Shown: positions 14,874-14,920 of the stretch, piece by piece | Layout of the letters: each line of letters begins with the position of its first letter | Position numbering within the stretch: the first letter of the stretch is position 1 | Assembly: GCA_945830595.1 (NCBI GenBank) | Contig: CALZZH010000040.1 | Location: 1-14,920 of the forward strand | DNA: 14,920 nt | Reading direction: 5' to 3' | From: Avoscillospira sp945864925 | GTDB lineage: Bacteria > Bacillota > Clostridia > Oscillospirales > Oscillospiraceae | The notes under the pieces: generated by a model | What the model saw: only the letters and a program-made list of their open reading frames with translations | Databases searched by the model: none | What the model was told of the DNA's origin: nothing | Translations under genes and position numbers: made by a program

Positions 14874-14913
14874 TCGAAAAAGTCTTTTCGCCCCGCTGGG
14901 TGCGGTTTTTCGA
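14874..14913. repeat. Imperfect long inverted repeat at the window edge
   Basis: TCGAAAAA (14874-14881) and TTTTTCGA (14906-14913) are perfect outer arms, and inner CGCCCC/GGGTGCG can pair with a bulge. It lies 8 bases after the terminator hairpin. It could be another terminator or a scattered palindromic repeat; no gene is seen in the last 95 bases. Confidence 0.45.
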
Positions 14914-14920
14914 ACTTTAA

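Noticed and set aside
14866..14920. A plus-strand gene running off or ending at the right edge.
   Set aside because: The open frame is only the out-of-frame tail of the MATE gene plus intergenic palindromes; no start signal or coding bias.
1..14920. CRISPR array, tRNA or rRNA genes, insertion sequences, prophage or defence genes.
   Set aside because: No spaced direct repeats, cloverleaf sequences, transposase/integrase-like proteins or terminal repeats were seen.

Overview
The window looks like part of a chromosome from a GC-rich, low-oxygen Bacillota bacterium, most likely a gut Oscillospirales/Clostridia member. The reasons are strong Gram-positive ribosome binding sites (GGAGG-type), consensus sigma-A promoters, a GcvT-type tandem glycine riboswitch with intrinsic terminator, a split two-subunit glycine decarboxylase (GcvPA/GcvPB), a MetV-type Fe-S/zinc protein linked to acetogenic one-carbon metabolism, and strong GC bias at third codon positions. 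The taxon is an inference; there is no rRNA or marker gene here.

Layout. (1) 55-1296: a regulator with two AraC-type DNA-binding domains in tandem, followed by its terminator. (2) 1460-2332, minus strand: a LysR-type regulator. Its AT-rich upstream region holds a perfect inverted repeat and overlapping, oppositely facing promoter elements. (3) 2462-2990: gene wreckage. The N-terminal third of a Gate-domain (nucleoside-recognition) membrane protein is joined to an unrelated coding fragment in another frame, which runs straight into the riboswitch. (4) 2991-9852, plus strand: a glycine riboswitch-controlled operon coding for a continuous GcvT-SHMT fusion protein (884 aa), GcvH, GcvPA, GcvPB and a MetV-like protein. 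A near-perfect hairpin with A and T tracts at 9984-10014 can end it. (5) 10038-13314, minus strand: a tightly overlapping three-gene operon of a GPH/MelB-type sodium-sugar symporter homologue, an M20 zinc peptidase and an ATC-hydrolase-family protein. (6) 13458-14825, plus strand: a MATE efflux protein with a near-perfect promoter, then an inverted-repeat-rich tail.

How the genes work together. In the central operon GcvPA/PB decarboxylate glycine onto the lipoyl arm of GcvH. The GcvT half moves the aminomethyl carbon to tetrahydrofolate as 5,10-methylene-THF and ammonia. The fused SHMT half can use that methylene-THF with a second glycine to make serine (or run in reverse). MetV is normally the partner of the methylene-THF reductase MetF, so the operon seems to place the glycine-serine-methylene-THF node next to the methyl branch of the Wood-Ljungdahl or methionine pathway. 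The L protein, lipoate ligase and MetF are not in the window. The most notable item is the GcvT-SHMT fusion; next are the chimeric wreckage just before the riboswitch and the double AraC regulator.
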